NCBI GenBank assembly: GCA_001797465.1
Contig: MGPQ01000019.1
Location: 1 to 64,000, forward strand
DNA length: 64,000 nucleotides
Direction: 5' to 3'
From: Deltaproteobacteria bacterium GWB2_55_19
GTDB lineage: Bacteria > Desulfobacterota > GWC2-55-46
Part shown: positions 8,303 to 15,580 of the stretch, piece after piece
Layout of the letters: each line of letters begins with the position of its first letter
How positions within the stretch are numbered: position 1 is the stretch's first letter
Translations under genes and position numbers: made by a program
The notes under the pieces: generated by a model
The model's database searches: none
What the model was told of the DNA's origin: nothing
The model's input: only the letters and a program-made list of their open reading frames with translations

Positions 8303-9471
8303 AAAAACCTCTAAGGCCCTTTCTTTTCGCCGCGTTATTCCTTTTATTTTCAGCGCTGTTGTCCTTTTCCGCTTGGGCCGATGACAGGGTATTGAACATC
8401 CTGTATACCGGCGCGATCAGGGGGGAGCTCGAGCCTTGCGGGTGCGCCCCGGAGACCCAGTCGGGCGGGCTCGCCCGGCTCTCTGGCTTTATAAACGCCG
8501 AGAGGGCGGCACTTGACCCATTCATATTGGTGGACGCCGGGAATGCCCTTGCCGCGGATACGCCGCAGGGGAGGCTCAAAACTGAGGCGTTGCTTAAGTC
8601 CTTCAGGGTCATCGGCTATGACGTCGCGGCGCTCTTTGATGTCCCTGCCTTCGCAAGACCTCTCCTGAAAGAGACAGGCCTCCGCGCGCTCTCATCAAAG
8701 GCCCTTGTCCGCTCTGTTACGGTTAAGCGCGGACATTTAAAGATAAACGTAAGTGTCGACCCGAATGCCCGTAAAAATGGGATGCTCAACCTGCTCCTGA
8801 CTGACAAGCCTGTATCTGAAGCCGCGTCCCTGGGGTGGGACGTCGTGATAACGTCGTCGGGAGAGACGACGGAAGGCGCGGACAAGACAACAGGCCCGAT
8901 AGTCGCCTCCGGGTATCCCAAGGGCGAGAAGCTCGGCGTTATCTCTCTCAGGCTTGACGGCAATGGGAGGGTATCGGGCTTCGATCAGAGATGGCAGACG
9001 CTCGGCAAGGACGTTGCGGAGGACGCGAGGGTCAGGGAGGTCCTGAAGGAGTATGACGCGAAGGTCGTTGAACTTACTAAGGACGAGGAGAAAAAGACAG
9101 CCCTTGCGGGCCCCTGGCTCGGCGCCGTAGCCTGCATAGAGTGCCACGAGCCTTTTTTTGAAAGCTGGGCCGCCACGAGGCATTCAAAGGCCTTCGCTTC
9201 GCTTGAAAAGGCCGGAAAATCCAGGGACCCCGAGTGCGTAGTCTGTCACACCACAGGCTACGGCAAGGAGGGCGGGTTCATAAGCAAGACAACGACCCCG
9301 GGGCTTGTGGGTGTGCAGTGCGAGGTCTGCCACGGCCCTGGCAAAGACCACGCGAGGGGCTTTTCAGCGCCATCTGGGCCTGTTAATGAAACCGTATGCC
9401 TTAAGTGCCACACAAAAGAGAACAGCCCTGAGTTCGATTACGAGCTTTACAGGGAAAAGATAATACACTAA
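8299..9471 (+). CDS. Tetrahaem c-type cytochrome with metallophosphatase-like N-terminal domain
   Basis: Periplasmic redox protein, 390 aa. A signal peptide (about 1-27, hydrophobic, ending SAWA) is followed by a region resembling the N-terminal half of 5'-nucleotidase/UshA-type phosphoesterases (VLNILYTGAIRGELEPCGC, GGLARLSGFI, ILVDAGNAL), common in deltaproteobacterial cytochromes. The C-terminal third carries four CxxCH haem sites: CIECH, CVVCH, CEVCH and CLKCH, with the cytochrome c554-like spacing FFESWAATRHSKAFASL. The phosphoesterase half lacks an obvious full metal-ligand set, so it is probably structural or a binding domain. A DsbA-like gene follows 10 bp downstream; co-expression with a thiol oxidoreductase suits cytochrome maturation or extracytoplasmic redox work. 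Confidence 0.85.
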   Translation: MKKPLRPFLFAALFLLFSALLSFSAWADDRVLNILYTGAIRGELEPCGCAPETQSGGLARLSGFINAERAALDPFILVDAGNALAADTPQGRLKTEALLKSFRVIGYDVAALFDVPAFARPLLKETGLRALSSKALVRSVTVKRGHLKINVSVDPNARKNGMLNLLLTDKPVSEAASLGWDVVITSSGETTEGADKTTGPIVASGYPKGEKLGVISLRLDGNGRVSGFDQRWQTLGKDVAEDARVREVLKEYDAKVVELTKDEEKKTALAGPWLGAVACIECHEPFFESWAATRHSKAFASLEKAGKSRDPECVVCHTTGYGKEGGFISKTTTPGLVGVQCEVCHGPGKDHARGFSAPSGPVNETVCLKCHTKENSPEFDYELYREKIIH

Positions 9472-9481
9472 GGAGATATGT

Positions 9482-10111
9482 ATGCTAAAAAGGTCGGTCG
9501 TTTTAATCGCCATGTTTCTACTCTTGCCGCTGGCCGCATTCGCGGCAGGCGCGCCTGCGACGATAAAGGGGAGCTTCACCCAGGTCCCTGGCAAGGAGTT
9601 CAAGTTCGACGGCAAGACCGTTGAGGTGATCGAGTTCCTGAGTTTCTACTGCGATCACTGCTACCAGTTCGAGAAGGCGATACCGGCCATAAAGGGCAAT
9701 TTCCCGAAGAAGGTCAAGTGGAAGATAGTCCCGCTTTACTGGGGGCAGTCCTCCTCCAAGCCCGGTGAGGCGTACCTGATCGCGGCAGACGCAGGAAAGG
9801 GCGAGGAGATGAAGCGGGCGCTCTTCAACGCCAACTTCGTCGAGAAGAAGGACATCGGAAGTGTCGAGGTGCTCGAAGCCATCGCCTCTAAAATAGGGCT
9901 CGGCTTTGACTTCAGCAGGAAGCTCAGGGGAGGCGAAAAGGCGAAGGAGGCGGGCAAGGCGCTCGACGCGGCGCAGGAATACAGGGTAGAGGAGACGCCG
10001 ACGGTCGTCATAGCCGGGAACATTATGACTAACCCGCACGCCTCGGGCCACGACCTTGAGGACTTCAAGAAGAACATTATAACCATAATGAAGAGCCTCT
10101 TCGAAAAATAA
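9482..10111 (+). CDS. DsbA-family thiol:disulfide oxidoreductase
   Basis: Periplasmic thioredoxin-fold protein, 209 aa, with a signal peptide (1-21, LLPLAAFAAGA). Active site CDHC lies in FLSFYCDHCYQFEKAIPAI (about residue 57), and the cis-Pro loop is EETPTVVIAG. The helical insertion between these matches DsbA rather than plain thioredoxin. Strong SD (AAGGAGATATGT) in front of ATG. It probably introduces or shuffles disulfides in exported proteins; being directly behind the multihaem cytochrome it may protect or reduce haem-site cysteines, but that is inference. Confidence 0.9.
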   Translation: MLKRSVVLIAMFLLLPLAAFAAGAPATIKGSFTQVPGKEFKFDGKTVEVIEFLSFYCDHCYQFEKAIPAIKGNFPKKVKWKIVPLYWGQSSSKPGEAYLIAADAGKGEEMKRALFNANFVEKKDIGSVEVLEAIASKIGLGFDFSRKLRGGEKAKEAGKALDAAQEYRVEETPTVVIAGNIMTNPHASGHDLEDFKKNIITIMKSLFEK

Positions 10112-10121
10112 CGGGGTCAAG

Positions 10122-10748
10122 ATGGCGGATTGTTGTAGTGACAAGGCCTGCGAGATAGAGGCGCTGAGGGGGCGGCAGTCCTCGGTATTGAAGGCTGTTC
10201 TGGCCATAAACGCGTTCATGTTCATCTTCGAGTCAGCGGCGGGCTACATCGCCGGCTCTACGGCGCTTTTGGCCGATTCGCTCGACATGCTCGGCGACGC
10301 CCTTGTTTACGCCTTCAGCCTCTACGCCATCGGAAGGGGGGCGAGATGGCAGGCGGCCTCCGCGCTCTTCAAGGGTACGGTCATGGCGGCCTTCGGTTTC
10401 TTTGTCCTCGGCGAGGCCCTTTACAGGGCGCTGTATCCCTCGCTCCCTGACGCCCTGACCATGGGCTGGGTAGGCGCGCTCGCGCTCAGCGCAAACACCC
10501 TCTGCCTCACCCTCCTCTGGAGACACCGGACAGACGACATCAACATGCACTCTGTCTGGCTCTGCTCAAGGAACGATATCATAGCAAACGTATCGGTCCT
10601 GATCGCGGCCACAGGGGTCTGGACCGCTGGCTCGGGGTGGCCGGACCTCGTCATAGGCGTAGTGATCGCCGCCATATTCCTCCGCGGAGCCCTTTTCGTC
10701 ACCGTAAGGGCGGTCAAGGGCCTGAAGAACCCGGATAAGGCCCCGTAG
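10122..10748 (+). CDS. Cation diffusion facilitator-like transporter, membrane domain only
   Basis: 208 aa, five to six TM helices. The TM2 metal-site motif is recognisable as LLADSLDMLGDALVYAFSLY and TM5 as SRNDIIANVSVLIAATG, the usual positions of the CDF Asp/His ligands. The usual cytoplasmic C-terminal dimerisation domain is missing: the protein stops soon after TM6. The N terminus starts ADCCSDKACEIEALR, a Cys-rich tail that may bind metal. CDF proteins export Zn, Fe or Co from the cytoplasm; the substrate cannot be read here. It follows the dsbA-like gene by 10 bp. Confidence 0.8.
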   Translation: MADCCSDKACEIEALRGRQSSVLKAVLAINAFMFIFESAAGYIAGSTALLADSLDMLGDALVYAFSLYAIGRGARWQAASALFKGTVMAAFGFFVLGEALYRALYPSLPDALTMGWVGALALSANTLCLTLLWRHRTDDINMHSVWLCSRNDIIANVSVLIAATGVWTAGSGWPDLVIGVVIAAIFLRGALFVTVRAVKGLKNPDKAP

Positions 10749-10759
10749 ACGCGCCCTTA

Positions 10760-10788
10760 TTGACACCCGCCGGAAAATCTTTGATAAT
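10760..10788 (+). promoter_or_regulatory. Putative sigma-70 promoter for 10821
   Basis: TTGACA (10760-10765), exactly 17 bp, then GATAAT (10783-10788). It is one of the best sigma-70 matches in the window, and the expected start near 10795 leaves a 26-nt leader. Confidence 0.7.
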
Positions 10789-10820
10789 GGGCCTCTGACT
10801 TTTGTCTCAGGGGTCTTCGG

Positions 10821-12200
10821 ATGTTTGCAGGAAAAAAAGCCGGTATCTGGTTGCCGTACATAGCGATAGCCTTAGCCGTCGTTGCGCTCTACGGGCGGAC
10901 GGTCTCCTTCGATTTCATTCCTTCGTGGGACGATAAAGAGTACGTCGTCGAGAACATCCTTATTCAGTCCCTGTCAATGGGGAACCTCAAGAGGGTATTC
11001 ACGGAGACGTATTTCTCGAACTACGCGCCGCTTCATCTTCTGAGCTATTCCGTCGACTTCGTTGTATGGGGGCTTAACCCGGCGGGGTATCACCTTACGA
11101 ACGTCGTCCTTCACCTTCTGAACGTCTGTCTCCTCTTCGTGTTGCTCTCAAGGCTTCTGAATGACAGGACCGTCGCGCTCATGGCCGCGCTCCTCTTCGC
11201 CGTGCACCCGATAAACGTCGAGAACGTTGCCTGGGTCTCGGAGAGAAAGACGCTCCTCACGGCGTTTTTCTCGTTCCTCTCCATCCTCTCTTATCTGAGT
11301 TTCAGGGACAATGGCAGGCCCCTCCATTACGCGTTCTCTTTCGTCTTCTTCCTCCTCGCGCTTCTTTCAAAGCCACTTACGGTTACGCTCCCGCTCGCGC
11401 TTGTCTCCTACGAGTTTTTTATAAAAAAGGAGAGGCGCGGCTGGTTGAAGCCAGTCCCGTTATTTTTGCTCTCCGCGCTCGGGGCGGGGGTCGCCTTCTG
11501 GGCGCATCTCTCGCACAAGTCGATCGAGGGCGGCAGTCTCTCACTCGACGTGCTCTTCGGTACAGTGTACCCGACGATGGTCCCGGTATACTGGAAGTAC
11601 ATAAGGCTCATCCTCTGGCCTTTTGGACTCAGCGGCTTTTACGATACGACGCTCTTCGGTTCGTTCCTTGAGCCGACGGTCGCTCTATCTCTCGCTGGAT
11701 GGATAGCGCTGACAATAGCGGTCCTCTGGCAGGGGACCGGACAGACGAGGTTCTGGTACCTCTGGTTCTGGATATGGCTCATGCCGGTAGCCAACATCAT
11801 CCCGATACCCGTCTATTACGCGGACAGGTACATGTATATACCGGCGACCGCCGTATTCGTCCTCTTCGGGTCGGTATTGTCTTATATAAGGAAATCCCCT
11901 GGCGCGCAAAAGGCCGTGTACGCGGCCTTCGCGGTCAGCTTCCTTTTTTACGGCTCTATCGCGTTTGAGAGAACAGGCGTCTGGAGGAACGAGCTCTCCT
12001 TCTGGCAGGATACCGCGCTGAAATCCCCCGGCCAGGACAAGGCCCAACTGAACCTCGGCTACGCGTACGAGATGGCGGGGAGATTAGAGGAGGCTGAGAA
12101 GGCCTACGAGGCGGCTCTGCGCATATACCCGAGCCAGGAGGCGGTCTCAAACCTCGATATGGTGAGGGCGAAGATAGAGTACCAGAAGAACAAGAGGTAG
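10821..12200 (+). CDS. TMTC-like polytopic membrane protein with C-terminal TPR (GT-C glycosyltransferase candidate)
   Basis: 459 aa, about ten TM helices and a short cytoplasmic or periplasmic tail with one clear TPR (AQLNLGYAYEMAGRLEEAEK, residues about 410-445). The first loop holds FIPSWDDKEYV, an acidic pair in the position typical of GT-C glycosyltransferases, and conserved blocks YHLTNVVLHLLN, AALLFAVHPINVENVAWVSE and LLSKPLTVTLPLAL match the TMTC/DUF1736-type bacterial proteins. Eukaryotic TMTCs are O-mannosyltransferases; the bacterial homologues are mostly uncharacterised, so activity is only suggested. It has its own promoter and is followed 60 bp later by the SurA-like lipoprotein gene. 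Confidence 0.8.
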   Translation: MFAGKKAGIWLPYIAIALAVVALYGRTVSFDFIPSWDDKEYVVENILIQSLSMGNLKRVFTETYFSNYAPLHLLSYSVDFVVWGLNPAGYHLTNVVLHLLNVCLLFVLLSRLLNDRTVALMAALLFAVHPINVENVAWVSERKTLLTAFFSFLSILSYLSFRDNGRPLHYAFSFVFFLLALLSKPLTVTLPLALVSYEFFIKKERRGWLKPVPLFLLSALGAGVAFWAHLSHKSIEGGSLSLDVLFGTVYPTMVPVYWKYIRLILWPFGLSGFYDTTLFGSFLEPTVALSLAGWIALTIAVLWQGTGQTRFWYLWFWIWLMPVANIIPIPVYYADRYMYIPATAVFVLFGSVLSYIRKSPGAQKAVYAAFAVSFLFYGSIAFERTGVWRNELSFWQDTALKSPGQDKAQLNLGYAYEMAGRLEEAEKAYEAALRIYPSQEAVSNLDMVRAKIEYQKNKR

Positions 12201-12260
12201 GCGTCATCCGCCGGTTATAAGACTATCGAACATAATCGACACAGTAAAAAAGGGTTAACA

Positions 12261-13052
12261 ATGAAAAAGATATTCCCGATAATATTGACGGCGCTTTCTC
12301 TCACGCTCGTCGCTTGCGGCACAGGCGAGAAGGACAAGGGTGAGGCGGTAGCGACGGTCAACGGCTCATCGATAGCCCTTAAGGAGTTTCAGAAGGAGGT
12401 CTCGACCGTTCAAAAGAGGGACCTGAGCCTCAAACTCACCGAAGAGGCGCTCGAGCACCAGCTCCATACCGTAATAGACAGGAAGCTCATGGTCCAGGAG
12501 GCGGTCAAAAAGGGGTTGTCGCAGGACGAGAAGTTCCTCGACACCCTCAAGGAGTTCTGGGAACAGACGCTCATAAGGGAGCTCGTGAACTCCAAATCCA
12601 GGGAATGGTCCGAGAGGCTCTTTGTCACCGACGAAGAGGTCAAGGCACACTACAAGCGCATAGGGACAAGGCTCTTCTTGAGGCTCGTAGACGCGGAAAA
12701 TAAGGAAAAGGCCGGGGAGGCGAAGGCCGCGCTCGCTTCGGGCTCATTCGACCACGCCGAGGCCGTGGGCCCACTGCTCATAGAGGACGCGAGGCTCGCA
12801 AACCCGCTCTACTCAGCCTTTGACCTCTCCGAAGGCGAGACCGCAGTCCTTCAGGGCAGGGACGATTTTCTCGTTGTGCGGGTCATTAAGAAAGAGCGGA
12901 TACCCGCGCCGCCCTTAACGACGGTATACGCGGATATAAAGGAGAGCCTCCTTGAGCAGAAAAAGGAGAAGGCGCTCGAAGACTGGCTGGAAGAGTTGAA
13001 GGGGACGGCGAAGATAGAAATAAATAAGGAAACCCTAAAGAAGGTGAAGTGA
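12261..13052 (+). CDS. SurA/PrsA-like peptidyl-prolyl isomerase lipoprotein
   Basis: Envelope chaperone candidate, 263 aa. The signal peptide ends in lipobox LVAC (Cys20), so it should be lipidated. A SurA_N-type domain follows: VATVNGSSIALKEFQKEV, then VIDRKLMVQEAVKKGLS. The second half (TDEEVKAHYKRIGTRLFLRL to VVRVIKKERIPAPPL) resembles a degenerate parvulin domain, and a C-terminal helix IKESLLEQKKEKALEDWLEE closes as in PrsA/SurA. It is probably a folding factor for outer-membrane proteins or lipoproteins. Its stop overlaps the next start (TGATG). Confidence 0.82.
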   Translation: MKKIFPIILTALSLTLVACGTGEKDKGEAVATVNGSSIALKEFQKEVSTVQKRDLSLKLTEEALEHQLHTVIDRKLMVQEAVKKGLSQDEKFLDTLKEFWEQTLIRELVNSKSREWSERLFVTDEEVKAHYKRIGTRLFLRLVDAENKEKAGEAKAALASGSFDHAEAVGPLLIEDARLANPLYSAFDLSEGETAVLQGRDDFLVVRVIKKERIPAPPLTTVYADIKESLLEQKKEKALEDWLEELKGTAKIEINKETLKKVK

Positions 13053-13663
13053 TGGGCGATAGAGCGCAATACAAGAGAAAAAACATATTCATAAAAAAAG
13101 GGTTCCAGACGAACTTCTCCATAAAGTTCCTCATCCTCATCGTGATAGAGTCGCTCATGGTGAGCGGGCTCTTCAGCTACCTGCTCCGGGGCACCGTCAT
13201 AACAGGGTACACCGGGACCGAGCTCGTGATGGCCCGCACAGGCGAGTACTTCATGCCGAAGATGCTCCTTGCGAACCTCGCGGTGATAGTCATAACCGCG
13301 TCAGCCGGGTTCTTCATCCTCCTCCTTGTCTCCCACAAGATAGCCGGCCCGCTCTACAGGTTCGAGAAATCCCTTGAGGAGACAGGCAAGGGGGACTTGA
13401 CGCACAGGTTCAATCTCCGCACCGACGACCAGATGGGTCTGCTGGCCGAGAGGCTGAACGGTTTCAACTCTTTGATGGACGCGTCAATTGCTAAGATGCA
13501 GGATGATATCGCCGGGCTTGAGGCCACACTCGTCGAGCTGAACGGTTCCGCCGGAAAAGACCGCGGAAGGGCCGGGTCCCTTATCGATGAAGCGTTGCAT
13601 AAGGCGAGGGACCTAAAGACCTCGGCCGGTTTTTTTAAAACCACAAGGTCAAAGGGGCGCTGA
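13052..13663 (+). CDS. Two-TM HAMP-domain membrane protein
   Basis: 203 aa. TM1 (about 21-46, FLILIVIESLMVSGLFSYLL) and TM2 (about 73-95, LAVIVITASAGFFILLLVSH) bracket a short periplasmic loop. A HAMP domain follows (KIAGPLYRFEKSLEETGKGD), then a coiled coil to the end. No kinase, cyclase or MCP signalling domain is attached, so it resembles the truncated HAMP proteins often found next to secreted-protein genes in deltaproteobacteria. ATG 13052 shares one base with the previous stop; a GTG at 13049 is the other option. Function unknown. Confidence 0.8.
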   Translation: MGDRAQYKRKNIFIKKGFQTNFSIKFLILIVIESLMVSGLFSYLLRGTVITGYTGTELVMARTGEYFMPKMLLANLAVIVITASAGFFILLLVSHKIAGPLYRFEKSLEETGKGDLTHRFNLRTDDQMGLLAERLNGFNSLMDASIAKMQDDIAGLEATLVELNGSAGKDRGRAGSLIDEALHKARDLKTSAGFFKTTRSKGR

Positions 13664-13674
13664 ACCTCTCCATT

Positions 13675-14250
13675 ATGCCATCTCTCTTGCTTGTCCTGAA
13701 TAGGATACGCGGCGTCCAGGTCCTCGGCGCCCTACTGTGGTTGCTTGCGGCCTCCCTCTTTTATCCCGCGGGCCGCGTCGCGGCGCAATCCGAGGCGTAC
13801 GCCTTCGAGACGAGGTACGCGACCATCCGGTATTCGGATGAGGCGGACCTTCTCGATTTCGGAAAAAAGACAGGCGGCGCGTCGGTCTCACTCGTCCGGG
13901 ACAGAGGAAAGGCGCTCTCCCTTATAAAGGAGAATACCGATAGGATCGTCTTCAGGGTGAAGGCCCTCCTGGACATGCACCCGGAACTCCACTTCAACAT
14001 ATCCGTCCATAAATCCCCGGACGAGGTCAGCGGCATCTACAAGGACCTCGGCATGACCGGCGCCCCGCCGATCGCCTTTTACGCACATAAGTCACATACA
14101 ATATTCCTCTCCCCTGATAGACTCTCTGACGGCATCTTCGCGCACGAGGTCGCACACGCGGTCATTAACTGCTACTTCGCTCCTCCGCCTCCTCCCCAGG
14201 TGCAGGAAATACTGGCGCAGTACGTGGACAAGCACCTGTGGGGCGATTAA
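13675..14250 (+). CDS. Secreted HExxH metallopeptidase-like protein (peptidase MA-like)
   Basis: 191 aa with an N-terminal signal or anchor (hydrophobic about 15-36). The C-terminal part contains IFAHEVAHAVINCYF, a zinc-protease HExxH site (about residue 160); upstream text such as YATIRYSDEADLLDF resembles the N-terminal strand of the peptidase-MA-like family. The chain stops 31 residues after the HExxH helix, and its tail (QVQEILAQYVDKHLWG) may provide the third zinc ligand Glu in the EIL(A/S)xY-type glutamate helix. It lies 11 bp after the HAMP gene and may belong to the same operon. Substrate unknown. Confidence 0.7.
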   Translation: MPSLLLVLNRIRGVQVLGALLWLLAASLFYPAGRVAAQSEAYAFETRYATIRYSDEADLLDFGKKTGGASVSLVRDRGKALSLIKENTDRIVFRVKALLDMHPELHFNISVHKSPDEVSGIYKDLGMTGAPPIAFYAHKSHTIFLSPDRLSDGIFAHEVAHAVINCYFAPPPPPQVQEILAQYVDKHLWGD

Positions 14251-14277
14251 AATGACATTAACAAAAGATTAAATAGC

Positions 14278-14305
14278 TTGATTTTTGTGGATTATCGTTT
14301 ATAAT
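14278..14305 (+). promoter_or_regulatory. Putative sigma-70 promoter for 14364
   Basis: TTGATT (14278-14283), 16 bp, perfect TATAAT (14300-14305). The same TTGATT-16-TATAAT arrangement precedes the glucan phosphorylase gene at 21208. Confidence 0.7.
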
Positions 14306-14363
14306 TATGCGCTTCGTAGAGGCGTTTCTAACCTTAACTTACTAAAAGCAGGAGGATGGACGA

Positions 14364-14879
14364 ATGAAGAGAGGAATATTCACAGCGATAATGGCTACGG
14401 CTTTCACCATGGCCGCGCTCGGGGCGGCAGGCGCCGCCGAAAACCAGGAAGCGATAGCGAAGCTTGAGGCCGCGAAGGGGAACTACCTCGCGAGCCTCCG
14501 CATGGAAGCCCTCCAGACCGGAAACCCCGTCCCTGAGAGGATGTCCACCGGACCCGCGTCCGCGTGGCTCAAGAAAGTGGCTTCCAACGAAGTGAACATG
14601 GCCACAAACACCTTCGAGAAGAAGGAGCAGAGGTCCATAAACATCGACGGGAAGAGTTATTTCACGAACGGAGAGGCGAGCGAGTTTAACCTCGCGGAGA
14701 ACTCCTCTGCCCGTTTTGGGATTGACCCGCTCACCAACAAGAGGGTAGACAAGGCCTCTGCCGCGGCCTATGCCGACGCCTCTGGCAGGGTCTTTTACTT
14801 CGAGTCTGACGCCACCTTCCAGGGCTTTATCGCGCTGGCGACACCCCAGACCGTATACGGGTACTCAGCGGCGAAGTAA
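14364..14879 (+). CDS. Secreted protein with a cysteine-less YHS-like domain
   Basis: 171 aa. Signal peptide about 1-25 (ends GAAGAA). The rest is polar, and its C-terminal half (FGIDPLTNKRVDKAS, then AYADASGRVFYFESDATFQG) follows the pattern of YHS metal-binding domains (DPVCGMxVD, then YxGKxYYFCSxxCxxxF), with every Cys replaced. It could be a structural derivative of YHS or an unrelated convergence; I do not know a function. Strong SD AGGAGG (14350-14355), its own promoter and a downstream intrinsic terminator make it a single-gene unit, probably well expressed. Confidence 0.65.
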   Translation: MKRGIFTAIMATAFTMAALGAAGAAENQEAIAKLEAAKGNYLASLRMEALQTGNPVPERMSTGPASAWLKKVASNEVNMATNTFEKKEQRSINIDGKSYFTNGEASEFNLAENSSARFGIDPLTNKRVDKASAAAYADASGRVFYFESDATFQGFIALATPQTVYGYSAAK

Positions 14880-14901
14880 GCATCTGAAAAACAGCGGAAA
14901 C

Positions 14902-14934
14902 AAAAAAGCCCCGGGCGACCGGGGCTTTTTTGTT
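14902..14934 (+). terminator. Rho-independent terminator of 14364 gene
   Basis: GC stem AGCCCCGG / CCGGGGCT with a 4-nt loop, preceded by A6 and followed by T6, 25 nt after the stop codon. The flanking A tract would let it work from both sides. Confidence 0.9.
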
Positions 14935-14963
14935 TCTCTCAAGCGATTGCAGGTTAAGGTTTT

Positions 14964-15236
14964 TGCGGGTTCAGGTTTGTAACTTGAACCCAAAAGTTCG
15001 TGCCTCGTATATGTTTGTATGGGCTCGTCGAATCTTCTGCCTAAGGCCATTTTGCTCGCTCCGCGCGCTTATCCGCAGGGGCTCCTAACGCCTCCTTCCT
15101 CCCCCACCCGCTCGCGCGCCCCTTAGAGCGCAAGCGTCTAATCCGCCCCGGCGCGCTCGCCTCCGCCTCCCTTATGCGTTCTCCGCCCTGCGCCTTGTAT
15201 TGGTGAAACAGAACAAAAATCAAAATCCCCCCCTCA
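14964..15236 (-). repeat. Structured intergenic repeat, copy A (inverted relative to copies B and C)
   Basis: Reads on the minus strand. The core (about 15074-15192) is near-identical in places to copy C at 25 kb: AAGGGAGGCGGAGGCGAGCG, then GGGGCGGATTAGACGC, CTCTAAGGGGCGCG and GGGGGAGGAAGG. Its ends can pair: CGCAGGG (15074-15080) with CCCTGCG (15186-15192). On the far side it carries GGCAGAAG and a terminal hairpin (plus-strand GGGTTCAGGTTTG...AACTTGAACCC, 14966-14991) that copy B also has. Confidence 0.75.
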
Positions 15237-15287
15237 CCCCGGCCCTCTCCCACAAGGGGAGAGGGGAAACTTTTTGCGGGTTTTGTT

Positions 15288-15540
15288 TTTCAAAACACCC
15301 AGGCATGGGGTGAGCGACCTTAAGGGAGGAAGCCTGATGAGCGAGACGGGGAAGTAAAAAGGCGCGACAGCGCCCTAAGGGGCGAGCGAATGGGAGGGGG
15401 AGGAAGGAGGGAGCGAAGCCCTATGCCGAAAAAAGCCCGGCAGGGCGTAAAAGGCTTCTGGCAGAAGGTTCACATAGCCATACAAGCGAAACCGGGTCAC
15501 GAATCAAAGGGTTCGGGTTGCAAACCTGAACCCGCGAAAG
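15288..15540 (+). repeat. Structured intergenic repeat, copy B
   Basis: Shares with copy C the lead-in GTTTTTCAAAA, a GGCATGGGG arm (15302-15310), CCTAAGGGGCG, GGGAGGGGGAGGAAGG, a CCCTATGCC arm (15419-15427; pairs with the first arm through one G-U) and AGCCCGGCAGGGCG (15434-15447). It continues into GGCAGAAGGTTC and a hairpin at 15510-15536 that copy A shares in opposite orientation. Confidence 0.75.
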
Positions 15541-15580
15541 AAACTGATATAGAAAATCCGCGTTAAACACTACCCTGAAT

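Larger units (their letters stand above)
14935..15580. other. 646-bp non-coding block, large imperfect inverted repeat
   Basis: Between the terminator at 14934 and the stop of the M48 gene I see no gene with codon bias or an SD. The block is essentially two divergent copies of one repeat placed head to head around a short palindrome (GGCCCTCTCC / GGGGAGAGGG, 15241-15266), with matching terminal hairpins at both outer ends (14966-14991 and 15510-15536). Confidence 0.7.
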
